Part shown: in pieces, positions 40,292 through 46,408 of the stretch | Layout of the letters: the number at the start of each line of letters is the position of its first letter | How positions within the stretch are numbered: the stretch's first letter is position 1 | The notes under the pieces: model-generated | Database searches by the model: none | What the model saw: the letters and a program-made list of their open reading frames with translations, nothing else | Told to the model about the DNA's origin: nothing | Source: Myxococcota bacterium | GTDB taxonomy: Bacteria > Myxococcota_A > Polyangia > Polyangiales > Polyangiaceae | DNA length: 47,462 bases | Direction: 5' to 3' | Assembly: GCA_963169915.1 (NCBI GenBank) | Contig: CAUJEM010000080.1 | Coordinates: 1 to 47,462 of the forward strand | Position numbers and translations under genes: made by a program

Positions 40292-41202
40292 TACCAGCCC
40301 CAGAGCACCCCGAGCGTCCCGCCGAGGGAGGCGCTCTGGTTTTGTCCCAGCCCGGTGAGCGGCGGCTCAGCGGACAGCGCCGCCTGCAGGCGCCAGTGCT
40401 GCACCAGCGGCGTGCTGTACGCGAGCGAGGCGCGGAGCTGCCGGCGGCCAGAGTCCCGCGCGGCGCGCCCGGCGACGCTGGCGTCGCCCTCGAAGGAGTA
40501 GGCAAGCAGCGCGGCGATGGCGGCGCTGCGCGTGACGCCGTAGGCGACGCCGAGCTGCAGCAAGTAGTGCATCGCAAGCTCGCTCTCCAGCCCCTGCACT
40601 TGCCGAGGCAGGCGCTTCGCCCCGACCCCCGTCAAGCTGACCAGCACCTCGCCGAGGCTCCGCTCGAGCGAGAGCCCGAGGCTGAGCTGCGTCGCGCCGG
40701 TGCCCGTGGCGTCGCTCAGGAGGGGCTGTTCGGCGTCCTCGGCGGCTCGTCCGGTGGGGAGCGTGACCCCCGCGAGCAGCGCGAGCCCAGGCACGGCGCG
40801 ATACTCGCGGTTGAGCACGAGATCGTAGCGGGCGCCGACGCTCAGATCGCCCAGGCCCGACCCGAACTCCGCGCCCGTGCCCCGCGCGCTGCGCCACGAC
40901 TGGAGCACGGGGAGCTGGAGGCTCGTCTGTCCACGCCGCAGCCAGCGGACGGCGCCCAGGAGATCCTGCTCCATGTCGAACTCCGAGCTGCCCTCGGGCA
41001 GATCGCGATAGTGGGCCTTGGAGTCGAAGCGACCGTAGTGATGGGCGGCGCGGAGCTGGAGCCCGACGAGGACCTTCTCGTGGGGCTCCAGGCGTCCCGG
41101 CGTGATGGCGGAGACGCCCGCGCAGCACGCCTGTGCTCGGGCGAGCGCAGGCGTCCACAGCGTCGTCAGCGCGAGCAGCAGGCCAAGCAGCAGCGGCCTC
41201 AT
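40288..41202 (-). CDS. Outer-membrane beta-barrel protein
   Basis: 304 residues with a cleavable signal peptide (about 1-24, ending A-R-A-Q-A), then a C-C pair and a run of about ten to twelve amphipathic strands with alternating polarity, ending in aromatic L-W-G-W-Y as barrels do. Segments G-L-G-D-L-S-V-G-A-R-Y, L-L-A-G-V-T-L-P-T-G-R-A and the A-T-G-T-G-A-T-Q-L-S-L-G block resemble the MetA-pathway/phenol-degradation-type outer-membrane family of transport barrels. Four bases separate it from the YtkA-like gene, and its stop overlaps the redoxin start, making a three-gene operon. Substrate unknown; metal or thiol related cargo is suggested by the neighbours. Confidence 0.8.
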   Translation of the reverse strand: MRPLLLGLLLALTTLWTPALARAQACCAGVSAITPGRLEPHEKVLVGLQLRAAHHYGRFDSKAHYRDLPEGSSEFDMEQDLLGAVRWLRRGQTSLQLPVLQSWRSARGTGAEFGSGLGDLSVGARYDLVLNREYRAVPGLALLAGVTLPTGRAAEDAEQPLLSDATGTGATQLSLGLSLERSLGEVLVSLTGVGAKRLPRQVQGLESELAMHYLLQLGVAYGVTRSAAIAALLAYSFEGDASVAGRAARDSGRRQLRASLAYSTPLVQHWRLQAALSAEPPLTGLGQNQSASLGGTLGVLWGWY

Positions 41203-41206
41203 GGCC

Positions 41207-41641
41207 TCATTCGAGCTCGAAGCGCGGCGCGACGAAGTCCGAGACGGGGCCGCCGATGGTGGTGCGGAGCTCCCAGAGCCCTGCCATCCCTAGCCTGACG
41301 TTCTCGAACCGATAGTCGCCGTCGCCGAGCGCCTGGACCGTGGGGAGCATGGGGCTGCCGTGCCCCATGCTCGGCATGAAGGGCGTCATCTCCAGCTCGA
41401 GGCCGTCCACGGGGTGGTGATCGGAGGTGCCGGTGACGTGATAGAGGATGACGTTCATCCCGACCTTGGGCTGGTCGCCCGTGGGCGTGGTCACCGCGAC
41501 CTCCAGCGCGCCGCTCTGGCTCGTGAAGGTGTTGGCTTTGGCGCCGCCGGCGTCGTCGTCGGTGCTGCTCGAGCAGGCCGCGGACGCCACGCCAAGGAAG
41601 GCGATGAGGGCAAGGCTGGGGAGGGTGCGAAGTTGAACCAT
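41207..41641 (-). CDS. YtkA/FixH-like lipoprotein
   Basis: 144 residues. The signal peptide ends V-A-S-A-A-C with lipidated C23, followed by an acidic Ser/Asp linker. The domain (about 42-144) is an Ig-like YtkA/FixH fold with the histidine/methionine-rich M-T-P-F-M-P-S-M-G-H-G-S motif near 85-96, a pattern associated with copper handling in related periplasmic proteins, plus D-H-H-P earlier. First gene of an operon with the beta-barrel and redoxin genes. ATG 41641 has no strong ribosome binding site. Copper binding is inference from the Met/His motif only. Confidence 0.82.
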   Translation of the reverse strand: MVQLRTLPSLALIAFLGVASAACSSSTDDDAGGAKANTFTSQSGALEVAVTTPTGDQPKVGMNVILYHVTGTSDHHPVDGLELEMTPFMPSMGHGSPMLPTVQALGDGDYRFENVRLGMAGLWELRTTIGGPVSDFVAPRFELE

Positions 41642-41777
41642 GAGGTAGGCTCCAATCGCCTCGGGGAGGCCATGAGGGGCGGCGCGGAGGCGCCGTCACG
41701 TCGCGTACCGTAGTCAGCCGCCCGCGCCGCACCATGTGGCGGATCGTCGCAGCCCTCGCGCAGGCGGGCGCCGGAGC

Positions 41778-42296
41778 TCAGCCCTCGAGGGCGACCGCGA
41801 CGCCGTGCAGGGTGGCGGCGATGCGCACGGCGTCGTGCACCTGGTCTTCGGTCATGCCGCCGTCGATGACGACCTGCTCGTGCGACCGTACGCAGGCCTC
41901 ACAGCCGTTGATGCTGCTGACCGCGAGGCACATGAGCTCGAAATCCAGCTTGTCCGCGGCGGGCTTGGCGATGCGCGTCATGCGCAGGCGCGCAGGGCGC
42001 GTGGTGTAGGTCTCCTTGCCGATCATGTGGCGGAAGCGGTAATAGACGTTGTTCATCCCCATGAGGGCCGCCGCCGCGCGCGCGTCCTCGATGACGGCGG
42101 CGTCGACGTTCTGCGCTGCCGCCTCCAGCAGGGCCTCGCGCAGCTCCGGGTTGCGGGCGGCGATGGCGCAGGCCACCGCAGTGCCCCAGCGCTGGGCGGG
42201 AGACAGCGGGCCATCACCGAGGACCGCCTGGAGGTTGAGCTTCAGGTCTTTGGCGTGGTCCGGGAGCTTTTCACGCAGCGCTTCGAGCTTAGACAT
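41778..42296 (-). CDS. ahpD: Alkylhydroperoxidase AhpD
   Basis: 172 residues, the full length of the mycobacterial-type AhpD. The active site C132-E-A-C135-x3-H139 with E120 matches Mycobacterium tuberculosis AhpD (E118, C130, C133, H137) at a constant offset of two. AhpD passes electrons from lipoylated dihydrolipoamide acyltransferase to AhpC. Other conserved blocks: K-L-N-L near 19-22 and M-G-M-N-N-V-Y-Y-R near 79-87. ATG 42296 has AAGGAG with 7-nt spacing. It follows ahpC by 83 bp with a perfect 12-bp hairpin between them, so it may be produced at a lower level than AhpC. Confidence 0.95.
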   Translation of the reverse strand: MSKLEALREKLPDHAKDLKLNLQAVLGDGPLSPAQRWGTAVACAIAARNPELREALLEAAAQNVDAAVIEDARAAAALMGMNNVYYRFRHMIGKETYTTRPARLRMTRIAKPAADKLDFELMCLAVSSINGCEACVRSHEQVVIDGGMTEDQVHDAVRIAATLHGVAVALEG

Positions 42297-42303
42297 CGGG
42301 AGT

Positions 42304-42309
42304 CTCCTT
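42304..42309 (-). promoter_or_regulatory. Shine-Dalgarno AAGGAG for ahpD
   Basis: AAGGAG on the minus strand with 7-nt spacing to ATG 42296; a strong site that allows ahpD translation independent of ahpC. Confidence 0.6.
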
Positions 42310-42337
42310 TGACGAGGGGGGGGGAATGACCAGCAGC

Positions 42338-42363
42338 GCCGGCAGCGTGACCACGCTGCCGGC
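42338..42363 (-). other. Perfect hairpin between ahpC and ahpD
   Basis: Arms GCCGGCAGCGTG (42338-42349) and CACGCTGCCGGC (42352-42363) pair over 12 bp with a two-base loop. It lies 16 bp after the ahpC stop and upstream of the ahpD ribosome binding site. It could attenuate read-through, stabilise the ahpC 3' end, or both. No T-run follows on the minus strand. Confidence 0.6.
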
Positions 42364-42379
42364 GACCACCCGAGAGCCA

Positions 42380-42916
42380 TCAGACCTGGAGCGTGGGCTG
42401 GCCCTTCTCCCAGTTGCAGGGGCACAGCTCGTCCGACTGCAGGCCGTCGAGGACGCGCAGGACCTCGTTGACGTTCCTCCCGACGCTGAGCGCGTTGACG
42501 CTGACCCAGCGGATGATCCCCTCGGGATCGATGATGAAGGTGGCGCGCAGCGCGACGCCCTCCTCCTTGTCCAAGATCCCGAGCTCTTGGCTCAGCTCGC
42601 GCTTGATGTCCGCGAGCATGGGGTACGGGAGCGCCTTGAGATCCGGGTGGTGGTTGCGCCAGGCGAGGTGGACGTACTCGCTGTCGGTGGAGACGCCGAG
42701 TAGCTGAGCGTCACGGTCGGCGAAGTCCTGGTTGCGGCGACCGAACTCGGCGATCTCCGTGGGACAGATGAACGTGAAATCCTTGGGCCAGAAGAACAAG
42801 ACCAGCCACTTGCCGGGGTGCGACTTGTGGGTGATGTCCTTGAACTCCTTGCCCTTCTCGAGGCTGACGACGCTCTTGAGGTTGAATGCGGGGACGGTAT
42901 CGCCAACGGTCAACAT
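42380..42916 (-). CDS. ahpC: Peroxiredoxin AhpC (mycobacterial-type)
   Basis: 178 residues. The peroxidatic cysteine is C51 in F-T-F-I-C-P-T-E-I and the C-terminal resolving region is C165-P-C167, the three-cysteine arrangement of M. tuberculosis AhpC, whose electron donor is AhpD rather than AhpF. That enzyme reduces hydrogen peroxide, organic peroxides and peroxynitrite. G-V-S-T-D-S-E, K-R-E-L-S-Q and S-V-G-R-N-V-N-E are conserved. A longer in-frame extension to 42991 is rejected since M-L-T-V-G-D is the family's normal start. A sigma-54-type promoter at 43019-43035 and paired inverted repeats at 43097-43131 lie upstream, with a divergent NorR-like activator, so induction by nitrosative or oxidative stress is likely. 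Confidence 0.97.
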   Translation of the reverse strand: MLTVGDTVPAFNLKSVVSLEKGKEFKDITHKSHPGKWLVLFFWPKDFTFICPTEIAEFGRRNQDFADRDAQLLGVSTDSEYVHLAWRNHHPDLKALPYPMLADIKRELSQELGILDKEEGVALRATFIIDPEGIIRWVSVNALSVGRNVNEVLRVLDGLQSDELCPCNWEKGQPTLQV

Positions 42917-43018
42917 GGGGACTCTCTCTCTCGGTGGGGGTGACTGGGTGGGATCGAAGGCGCGCGAGCGAGGGGCCAGCCCCTCCGCCAAGTCCGCGAC
43001 CTCCGACGCCGGTCTCTA

Positions 43019-43035
43019 TGCGACCGCCGTGCCAG
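43019..43035 (-). promoter_or_regulatory. Sigma-54 (-24/-12) promoter of ahpC-ahpD
   Basis: On the minus strand CTGGCACGGCGGTCGCA matches the sigma-54 consensus YTGGCACGRNNNTTGCW at every fixed position except one T in TTGC. The GG/GC spacing is correct. The predicted start site is near 43008, leaving a leader of about 92 nt before the ahpC ATG at 42916. Confidence 0.7.
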
Positions 43036-43096
43036 CCCGTAAAGCCCGAGAAGTGCGCTCTGGGCTCCACCGGGCGCGTGAAAGTTCTGGGTGAAT

Positions 43097-43131
43097 ACCG
43101 AAATGTCGGTGGTGAACACTGACTTTTCAGT
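43097..43131. promoter_or_regulatory. Paired inverted repeats, candidate activator binding sites
   Basis: Two 14-bp inverted repeats, 43097-43110 (ACCGA-N4-TCGGT) and 43118-43131 (ACTGA-N4-TCAGT; outer pair extends one more base), share ACYGA-N4-TCRGT and start exactly 21 bp apart, two helical turns. They are 90-124 bp upstream of the predicted ahpC start site and 22-56 bp upstream of the activator's own ATG, positions suited to enhancer binding and autorepression. Confidence 0.65.
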
Positions 43132-43152
43132 GGTTTGAGCTAGAGCCAAGGG

Positions 43153-44733
43153 ATGGAAAGCAACCTCATCGGGCGAGAGACGGATCTCACCCAAGATCTC
43201 AATGAGCTCGTCCGCCTGGCGGCGTCGGGAGATCCCATCGACGACCTGCTCCGGCGCGGGCTCGACTGGATCGCCAAGGTGGCACCTTATGACCTCGCCA
43301 CCGTCTTCGAGCTGCGCGGCGAGGAGTTGGTGGTGCGCGCCGCGCGGGGCAAGCTGGTCACCGACCAGGTCCGCGGCCACCGGCTGGCGCTCAGCGACTA
43401 CCCCAGCCTGCGCGAGGCCATCGAGTCGCGCCGCGCGCGCGCCTTCACCGAGCTAGATCACGTACACGGCGACGGGGATCCCTTCGACGGGGTCTTGGAT
43501 TTTCCGCCGGGCCACTCGTGCATGGTCGTCCCCTTGGCGACGGGGGACCGCGTGCTCGGCGTCGCGACGCTGGACCGCAGCGTGTGCGAGACGTACTCGC
43601 AGGACGTCGTCACGTTGGTGGAGGTCTACGGGCAACTGCTGGCCATCGCGCTCCGGAACGCCGAACAGAAGCTCGCGCTCGAGCGCGTCCATCGTCAGGA
43701 TCGCGATCACCTGGAGCTGCTGGAGCACGAGCGGCGCGGCGGCGCGGTGCGCCTGCTCGAGCACTCCGAGAGCGCCGCGATGCGCGAGCTGGTGCGGCGC
43801 GCGCGGCAGGTGGCGGCCACGGACACGCCCGTGCTCATCCGCGGTGAGACGGGGACGGGTAAAGAGCGGCTCGCGCGCGCGCTCCATGAGTGGAGTGCGC
43901 GCGCGCAGGGGCCCTTCGTGGCGCTCAACTGCGCGGCGGTGCCCACGGGCCTGATGGAGAGCGAGCTGTTCGGGCACGTCAAGGGGGCCTTCACCGGGGC
44001 GGTGCGGGATCGAGCGGGGCGGTTTCAGCTCGCCAACGGCGGGACGCTGCTGCTCGATGAGGTCGGGGAGCTGCCGCTCGAGCTGCAGGCCAAGCTGCTG
44101 CGCGTCCTTCAAGAGGGCCGCTTCGAGCCCGTCGGTGGCGAGCGCACCATCAAGGTCGACGTGCGGCTGCTGGCCGCGACGCACGTGGACCTGGAGCGCG
44201 CCATCGCGGAGCGTCGCTTCCGTGAAGACCTCTTTTATCGCCTGGATGTCTTCCCGCTGCACCTGCCGGCGCTGCGCGACCGGATACAAGATCTGAAGCT
44301 GGCCTGCGAGGTGCTGCTCGCGGAGCAGGCGCGGCGCACGGGCCGGACGGACGTGCGCGTGAGCCGTGAGGGGCTGGAGAAGCTGGCGCGTCACGCCTGG
44401 CCCGGCAACCTCAGAGAGCTCGCCAACGTCTTGGAGCGCGCCACCATCGTCTCGACGCGGGCCGTGCTGGGGCCGGAGCAACTCGAGCTGCCGCAGACCG
44501 AGCCACGCCTCGACCCGCCACGGCGCGCCGCGGTCGCCCCGGCGCGGGTGCGCACCCTGGAGGAGGTGCAGCGCGATCACGTCCGGGAGGTGCTCGCGCT
44601 CACCCGAGGGAAGATCTACGGCCCAGAGGGCGCCGCCGCGCTCCTGGGGCTCAAGCCGTCCACGCTTCAGAGCCGGATGGTCAAGCTCGGGCTCTCGCGG
44701 CGCGTGGTCATCGACGAGGCGGCGTCGGACTGA
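43153..44733 (+). CDS. NorR-like sigma-54 activator (GAF, AAA+, HTH)
   Basis: 526 residues: an N-terminal GAF sensor (about 15-170), a linker helix, an AAA+ domain (about 205-430) and a C-terminal Fis-type helix-turn-helix (about 480-520). Walker A is G231-E-T-G-T-G-K237, the sigma-54-contacting loop is G278-A-F-T-G-A283, and L-L-L-D-E-V-G-E-L follows. The GAF domain aligns with NorR: D109-P-F-D112-G corresponds to D96-P-Y-D99-G, H-S-C123 to H-A-C113 and T-L-D141 to T-L-D131, residues proposed as ligands of NorR's nitric-oxide-sensing iron; the NorR R75 position is Ser85. It diverges from ahpC over a 236-bp spacer with paired operators and a sigma-54 promoter. NO sensing is inference; peroxide or other signals remain possible. 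Confidence 0.92.
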   Translation: MESNLIGRETDLTQDLNELVRLAASGDPIDDLLRRGLDWIAKVAPYDLATVFELRGEELVVRAARGKLVTDQVRGHRLALSDYPSLREAIESRRARAFTELDHVHGDGDPFDGVLDFPPGHSCMVVPLATGDRVLGVATLDRSVCETYSQDVVTLVEVYGQLLAIALRNAEQKLALERVHRQDRDHLELLEHERRGGAVRLLEHSESAAMRELVRRARQVAATDTPVLIRGETGTGKERLARALHEWSARAQGPFVALNCAAVPTGLMESELFGHVKGAFTGAVRDRAGRFQLANGGTLLLDEVGELPLELQAKLLRVLQEGRFEPVGGERTIKVDVRLLAATHVDLERAIAERRFREDLFYRLDVFPLHLPALRDRIQDLKLACEVLLAEQARRTGRTDVRVSREGLEKLARHAWPGNLRELANVLERATIVSTRAVLGPEQLELPQTEPRLDPPRRAAVAPARVRTLEEVQRDHVREVLALTRGKIYGPEGAAALLGLKPSTLQSRMVKLGLSRRVVIDEAASD

Positions 44734-44757
44734 CTCGACGGGCGACGCCGAGCTGGT

Positions 44758-44763
44758 TAGCGT
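44758..44763 (+). promoter_or_regulatory. -10-like box TAGCGT before yqgE
   Basis: TAGCGT ends 11 nt before ATG 44775, giving a leader of about five bases. It is placed after the stop of the upstream activator gene, so yqgE may be transcribed independently. Confidence 0.3.
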
Positions 44764-44774
44764 GGACGGCGGTC

Positions 44775-45338
44775 ATGAGCTCGCTCGCCCCCGGACTGCT
44801 GCTCGCCGCGCCGCCGCTGGCGGATCCAAACTTCGAGCGCTCGGTCGTCTTGCTGGCCGCGCACGGCGAGGAGGGCGCGTTTGGCTGGGTGCTCAACGGC
44901 AAGCACGTCATGAGCCTCACGGAGCTGCTCGCGCGGGCGCTGTTGGAGCGACACCCGGTGTCGGTGCCGGGCATGGTCCGCGCGGGAGGGCCAGTCTCCC
45001 CCGAGCAAGTGTGGCTGCTCTACCGCACGGAGGACCGCTTCGAGGGCGTGGAGGGCGAGTGGGAGCTCGGCGCCGGGCTCGTCGCCTGCGCTTCCCGCCG
45101 CGTGCTGGAGCTCATCCAAGAGCGCGGCCGCGCGCCCGAGGTCGTCGCCCTGGCGGGCTACGCCGGCTGGGCACCTTCTCAGCTCGAGGAGGAGATCCGC
45201 GCGGGCGCGTGGCTGCCCGCGGACTTGGAGCCGGGCTGGCTGCTCGAGACGCCAGCGCAGGAGCTGTGGGGTCGCGCCTACGCGCGGCTCGGCACCACGC
45301 CCTTGGCGTTCACGAGCAAGGTCATCGGCTCGGCGTGA
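44775..45338 (+). CDS. yqgE: YqgE/AlgH family protein (UPF0301)
   Basis: 187 residues. The N-terminus L-A-P-G-L-L-L-A-A-P-P-L-A-D-P-N-F-E-R-S-V-V-L (split here across residues 4-26) is the family signature, as are G-A-F-G-W-V-L-N, A-G-G-P-V and the Y-A-G-W-x-x-x-Q-L-E-x-E-I motif near 134-146. The family is widespread in Gram-negative bacteria; in Pseudomonas AlgH affects alginate and iron-related regulation but its biochemical role is unsettled. No signal peptide. The TGA overlaps the GTG of the next gene (GTGA), so the pair is coupled. It lies 41 bp after the sigma-54 activator. Confidence 0.92.
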   Translation: MSSLAPGLLLAAPPLADPNFERSVVLLAAHGEEGAFGWVLNGKHVMSLTELLARALLERHPVSVPGMVRAGGPVSPEQVWLLYRTEDRFEGVEGEWELGAGLVACASRRVLELIQERGRAPEVVALAGYAGWAPSQLEEEIRAGAWLPADLEPGWLLETPAQELWGRAYARLGTTPLAFTSKVIGSA

Positions 45339-46186
45339 GGCGGACGGGGTGCGTGCTGCTGGTCGGCGTCGCGGTGGTCGCGCTCGCCACGTCGCGTCCG
45401 CTCAGCCCGGCGGCCGCGGCAGAGAAGGCGGGGCGCCGCTGCCCGGCGGACATGGCGCGCGCGGGCGCCGTGTGCATCGACCGCTGGGAGGCCTCGCTGG
45501 TCGACGTGACCACGGGGCGAGCGCTCAGCCCGTACTATCCGCCGCTCCCGGCCGCCGCGGCGCGCCTGCACGCGGTCTGGCAGCGGGAGCGAGAGCACCT
45601 CGGCGGCGCCGACGCGGCGCGGATGCCCTTGCCCGAGCTGTCACGCTGGCAGCGCCGCCACCGGTACACACCGAAGGCCGTGTCACGTCCGGGAGTCGTC
45701 CCCAACGGCTACCTCAGCTACCCCTTGGCCAAGCGCGCCTGCGAGGCGGCCGGCAAGCGCCTGTGCACCGCGGAGGAGTGGGTGCGGGCCTGCCGGGGCC
45801 AGGACGATCGCGCCTTCCCCTACGGCGCAGCCTACGTGGCCGGCCGCTGCAACGTCTTTCGTGAGGCGCACCCCGCCGCGGTGCTCCATGGTGATCCATC
45901 CCTGGGCCACCAAGACCCCCGCCTCAACCTGGTCCTCGACGCGGCGGGGCTGCCCCTGCTTCGACGGACGGGGCAGACGCCGGACTGCGTCAGCCGCTGG
46001 GCGGAGGAGGCGGTGTACGACATGGTGGGCAACCTCGACGAGTGGGTGGACGACGAAGCCGGCGTCTTCCTGGGAGGGTTCTACTCACGGTCCACCAAGC
46101 AGGGCTGTGAAGCGCGGGTCAGCTCCCACGCCCCTACCTACTCGGACTACTCCCTCGGGACCCGCTGCTGTCGAGACCCGGGCTGA
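45335..46186 (+). CDS. Exported formylglycine-generating-enzyme-like (SUMF1) protein
   Basis: 283 residues. N-terminal hydrophobic segment (about 5-20), then a SUMF1/FGE-sulfatase-type domain: A-V-C-I-D-R-W-E-A-S near 43-52, Y-P-L-A-K-R-A-C-E-A-A-G-K-R-L-C-T-A-E-E-W near 129-149, and M-V-G-N-L-D-E-W-V-D near 230-239, the G-N-V-x-E-W-V region of the family. True FGE oxidises a sulfatase cysteine to formylglycine with a Cys-copper site; the matching Cys pair is not evident, so a binding or scaffold role, as in many bacterial members, is as likely. Cys count (eleven) fits disulfides. GTG 45335 overlaps the yqgE stop. No sulfatase is nearby. Confidence 0.82.
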   Translation: MRRTGCVLLVGVAVVALATSRPLSPAAAAEKAGRRCPADMARAGAVCIDRWEASLVDVTTGRALSPYYPPLPAAAARLHAVWQREREHLGGADAARMPLPELSRWQRRHRYTPKAVSRPGVVPNGYLSYPLAKRACEAAGKRLCTAEEWVRACRGQDDRAFPYGAAYVAGRCNVFREAHPAAVLHGDPSLGHQDPRLNLVLDAAGLPLLRRTGQTPDCVSRWAEEAVYDMVGNLDEWVDDEAGVFLGGFYSRSTKQGCEARVSSHAPTYSDYSLGTRCCRDPG

Positions 46187-46297
46187 AGGGCCCGAGAGCC
46201 TGGAGCGCCAGGCCGGCGGGCCTCGGCACCTCAGAAGAAAAATTTCTGCTCGGGCCGGCGCCGCCGCGGCGCCTTTCTTTGCCCTGGGGCCTCCCTC

Positions 46298-46320
46298 GCT
46301 CAAGCAATGGTTGCTTGAGC
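46298..46320. repeat. Perfect inverted repeat upstream of the protease gene
   Basis: Arms GCTCAAGCAA (46298-46307) and TTGCTTGAGC (46311-46320) flank TGG. CTGGGG (46284-46289) and CCCCAG (46321-46326) can extend the pairing. It is much less GC-rich than its surroundings and lies 112 bp after the FGE-like gene and 89 bp before the protease gene. Terminator and operator readings are both open. The rest of the gap 46187-46408 shows only the promoter below. Confidence 0.6.
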
Positions 46321-46340
46321 CCCCAGGAGGTACATAAATT
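46311..46340 (+). promoter_or_regulatory. Candidate promoter of the protease gene
   Basis: TTGCTT (46311-46316) and TAAATT (46335-46340) are 18 bp apart in an unusually AT-rich patch. The -35 is inside the right arm of the inverted repeat, so a protein bound there would block it. Predicted start near 46347, leader about 62 nt. Confidence 0.4.
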
Positions 46341-46408
46341 CCCTCCAGCCTCGCTCGCTCGTAGTGACAGTCGCTGCGCGTGCCGTGGGCCACAAGTGAG
46401 ACTCCACG

